Positions 5,456 through 6,795 of a DNA stretch of 6,795 nt are shown piece after piece. This DNA is from Anaerolineae bacterium (GTDB lineage: Bacteria; Chloroflexota; Anaerolineae; Aggregatilineales; Phototrophicaceae). The translations under genes were made by a program, and so were the position numbers. Location: NCBI GenBank assembly GCA_028284565.1, contig JANQRM010000466.1, forward strand, positions 1 through 6,795, in the 5' to 3' direction. The notes beneath the pieces are model-generated. The model was not told where the DNA came from and made no database searches. It saw only the letters and a program-made list of their open reading frames with translations. How positions within the stretch are numbered: the first letter of the stretch is position 1; the number at the start of each line of letters is the position of its first letter.

Positions 5456-6061
5456 GTGGCAGAACCGGATCCCATTATTCTGGAATGGGTAGCAGGCGCA
5501 CGAGATGGCGACCATGATGCCTTTGCAGAGTTGGTCTATACCTTCCAAGATGCCGTCTATAACCTCTGCTATCGCATGTTGGGAGAAAGCAATGAAGCCG
5601 AAGATGCCGCCCAAGAAGCCTTTCTCCGCGCTTATAACAACCTCCATCGCTATGATATGAAACGCTCGTTTAAGACATGGATATTGTCTATTGCATCCAA
5701 CCACTGCATTGATCGTCTGAGGAAACGTCGCCTGACCTATCTTTCGTTGGATGATGAACCCATCGCTGCAACGCTCGCCCTCAGCAGTGATGACCCACAA
5801 CCCGAACAAGCCACGCTCAATGCCGAATTTAGTGAACAGATTCAAGAATTGTTGGATCATCTGAATCCTGATTATCGCTTGGCCGTGGTCTTGCGCTATT
5901 GGTATGACTATTCTTATGCGGAAATTGCGGAGGTGATGGATACGACGGAAAGTGCCATTAAGAGTCGCCTCTTCCGTGCTAGACAAACCCTCGCCGAAAA
6001 ACTCAATGACCCATCGGAATCCGCAGGTGGGCGGATTAATCCCCTGTTGGAAGGACGCTAA
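5456..6061 (+). CDS. ECF-family RNA polymerase sigma factor (RpoE-like)
   Basis: The protein directs core RNA polymerase to a set of stress or signal-responsive promoters. Counting from the GTG at 5456 (201 residues), sigma region 2 spans about 18-92, with DHDAFAELVYTFQDAVY, the core-binding segment EAEDAAQEAFLRAYNNLHRY (48-67) and the promoter-melting/-10 part FKTWILSIASNHCIDRLRKR. A variable acidic linker (about 98-122) leads to region 4 at about 126-183, with LNPDYRLAVVLRYWYDYSY and the helix-turn-helix YAEIAEVMDTTESAIKSRLF. These are full-length, intact ECF features. I prefer GTG 5456 because AGAAGGG (5443-5449) lies six bases upstream; a TTG at 5432 would add eight residues but has no ribosome site and follows an in-frame TGA. 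The anti-sigma-like gene starts two bases after its stop, so the two form one operon. The ECF subgroup and its regulon cannot be told here. Confidence 0.93.
   Translation: MAEPDPIILEWVAGARDGDHDAFAELVYTFQDAVYNLCYRMLGESNEAEDAAQEAFLRAYNNLHRYDMKRSFKTWILSIASNHCIDRLRKRRLTYLSLDDEPIAATLALSSDDPQPEQATLNAEFSEQIQELLDHLNPDYRLAVVLRYWYDYSYAEIAEVMDTTESAIKSRLFRARQTLAEKLNDPSESAGGRINPLLEGR
6049..6055 (+). promoter_or_regulatory. Shine-Dalgarno site of the anti-sigma-like gene
   Basis: GGAAGGA lies inside the last codons of the sigma gene, eight bases before the ATG at 6064. It allows efficient, possibly coupled translation of the second gene of the operon. Confidence 0.65.
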
Positions 6062-6063
6062 CC

Positions 6064-6624
6064 ATGACTGACAACTCCATGCGCGATATGATGCAACAAG
6101 CCCTTGATGGTGAACTCTCACCAGAACATGAAGAGGAATTGCTCACTCATCTGGACCGAGACGAAGATGCCGCCCAAGAGTTTGACCGCCTGCGACGCAT
6201 TGACCGAATGTTACGCCGAACCTCCACCCGTCGCGCGCCTGACCGTCTCGCTGTGACGATTATGGCGCGCCTTGCCGAAAGCATGGAAGCCAAACTGCAA
6301 CAGGAAGACCTCCCCGAATCCACCCAGCAAATGATCATGGCGAGTTTGTCGCTGGTGATGGCAATGATGCACCCGATGATGGTCGCCGCCAGTTGGATGG
6401 TCTTAAATACAGACGAAGACCCAGATGTCTTCACCGAATTGACAGTGCAGTCCGTAGCTCTGCTCTATCTCATGATTGATGCGATGAAAGCCTTGATGCA
6501 GGACTTGGAACAGATGGTGCATGATGATCCCGAAGTGGCGAAGGTCGCGCTATCGCTGATTCCGTTTATGTTAGAGGGAATGCTCGATTATTTGGAAGAT
6601 GCCGAGCAGTTTACAGAGAATTAA
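6064..6624 (+). CDS. Anti-sigma-factor-like protein, zinc motif lost, methionine-rich
   Basis: The 186-residue protein is encoded directly after the ECF sigma gene and probably binds and restrains it. Residues 7-52 align with the zinc-binding anti-sigma (zf-HC2) fold: ALDGELSPEHEEELLTHL (13-30), then a helix DRLRRIDRMLRR (41-52). In that family the motif is H-x3-C-x2-C; here His29 is kept but the cysteines are replaced by Asp33 and Ala36, and the protein has no cysteine at all. Residues 58-83 are a charged linker. Residues 88-114, 128-147 and 159-176 are hydrophobic or amphipathic helices; the first could span the membrane, though it contains His and Pro. Twenty-one of 186 residues are Met, many in pairs. 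It may be a membrane-bound or soluble helical sensor. The family is strongly suggested by sequence and position; the signal is unknown. Its stop overlaps the facing gene. Confidence 0.75.
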   Translation: MTDNSMRDMMQQALDGELSPEHEEELLTHLDRDEDAAQEFDRLRRIDRMLRRTSTRRAPDRLAVTIMARLAESMEAKLQQEDLPESTQQMIMASLSLVMAMMHPMMVAASWMVLNTDEDPDVFTELTVQSVALLYLMIDAMKALMQDLEQMVHDDPEVAKVALSLIPFMLEGMLDYLEDAEQFTEN

Positions 6625-6795
6625 ACAGACTTACTACGATTCGCCAACATTGTTTCAATGGTTTGTGCCAGTTGGCTGGGCAATATCGGTTTCTTGAGGA
6701 TGGTAATTGGCTCAAAAATCTCCATCTCGTCGGGGAAGCCGAAACCACTTAATGCGATAATGGGGATGGTTTTATCTTCTAGCTGACTGCGAAAC
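6621..6795 (-). CDS. Response-regulator receiver domain protein (partial, C-terminal end)
   Basis: The last 57 codons of a minus-strand gene are present; the start lies beyond the right edge. The peptide reads as the second half of a CheY-like receiver: strand KTIPIIALSGFG, carrying the conserved Ser/Thr position after Ala-Leu, then the loop and helix PDEMEIFEP, then strand ITILKKPI with the invariant Lys-Pro pair, and a final helix LPSQLAQTIETML. It ends only ten or so residues after that helix (ANRSKSV), so no output domain follows the receiver. It may be a single-domain regulator, or the receiver may sit at the C-terminus of a larger protein such as a hybrid histidine kinase. The phosphorylated Asp is outside the window. 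Its TAA shares TTAA (6621-6624) with the anti-sigma-like gene. Confidence 0.82.
   Translation of the reverse strand, partial: FRSQLEDKTIPIIALSGFGFPDEMEIFEPITILKKPILPSQLAQTIETMLANRSKSV

Noticed and set aside
5369..6121. A 250-codon open frame on the minus strand opposite the ECF sigma gene
   Set aside because: It is longer than the sigma frame but has no recognisable domain or ribosome site, and the plus strand encodes complete sigma region 2 and region 4 motifs. It is a shadow of that gene's codon pattern.
6147..6434. A 95-codon minus-strand frame opposite the anti-sigma-like gene
   Set aside because: Its Arg/Ser-rich translation is typical of the reverse of a Met/Ala/Asp-rich coding sequence and it has no ribosome site.
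1..6795. CRISPR array, tRNA, rRNA, insertion sequence or phage genes
   Set aside because: No regularly spaced direct repeats, no tRNA-like cloverleaf with a TTCGA arm and no transposase, integrase or phage structural motif was seen on either strand.

Overview
The window is about half G+C and carries an ordinary bacterial chromosomal segment. I see no phage, plasmid, transposase, CRISPR, rRNA or tRNA signal. The gene set (secreted pectinacetylesterase/Notum-type hydrolase, DUF1269-type protein, GT-C membrane glycosyltransferase, Nudix-like protein, ECF sigma factor with an anti-sigma-like partner, response regulator) and the dispersed-looking palindromes suggest an environmental Chloroflexota bacterium, perhaps Anaerolineae-like. 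That placement is a judgement from style, not a proof.

Layout, left to right. Bases 1-95 (+) are the 3' end of a gene ending in one membrane helix. It overlaps by four bases, tail to tail, a small zinc-ribbon gene (92-298, -). Bases 299-471 hold a good intrinsic terminator for the next minus-strand gene, the secreted pectinacetylesterase-like hydrolase (472-1617). A 187-base divergent region (1618-1804) follows, with several dyads, the hydrolase ribosome site and a strong sigma-70-type promoter firing right into a DUF1269-like gene (1805-2341). After a 127-base gap containing a degenerate repeat comes a polytopic GT-C-type glycosyltransferase (2469-4223). It abuts, tail to tail and with no spacer, a Nudix-like protein (4224-5294, -). 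The 161-base divergent region 5295-5455 holds a perfect 20-base palindrome and a candidate ECF-type promoter. Then come an ECF sigma factor (5456-6061) and, two bases later, an anti-sigma-like protein (6064-6624). This overlaps by four bases the stop of a response regulator (6621-6795, -) whose N-terminus is outside the window.

The only clearly cooperating genes are the sigma/anti-sigma pair: one operon, probably autoregulated, in which the anti-sigma partner has the usual DGELS helix and histidine but has lost both zinc-binding cysteines and has a methionine-rich C-terminal half. The other genes look like independent transcription units. All three convergent junctions have no intergenic space, so transcripts from facing genes probably overlap or depend on termination other than intrinsic hairpins.

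I did not find a convincing unknown multi-gene system. The items most worth a second look are the zinc-less, Met-rich anti-sigma-like protein, the Nudix-like protein with a large unassigned N-terminal region, and the 20-base palindrome between two divergent genes.
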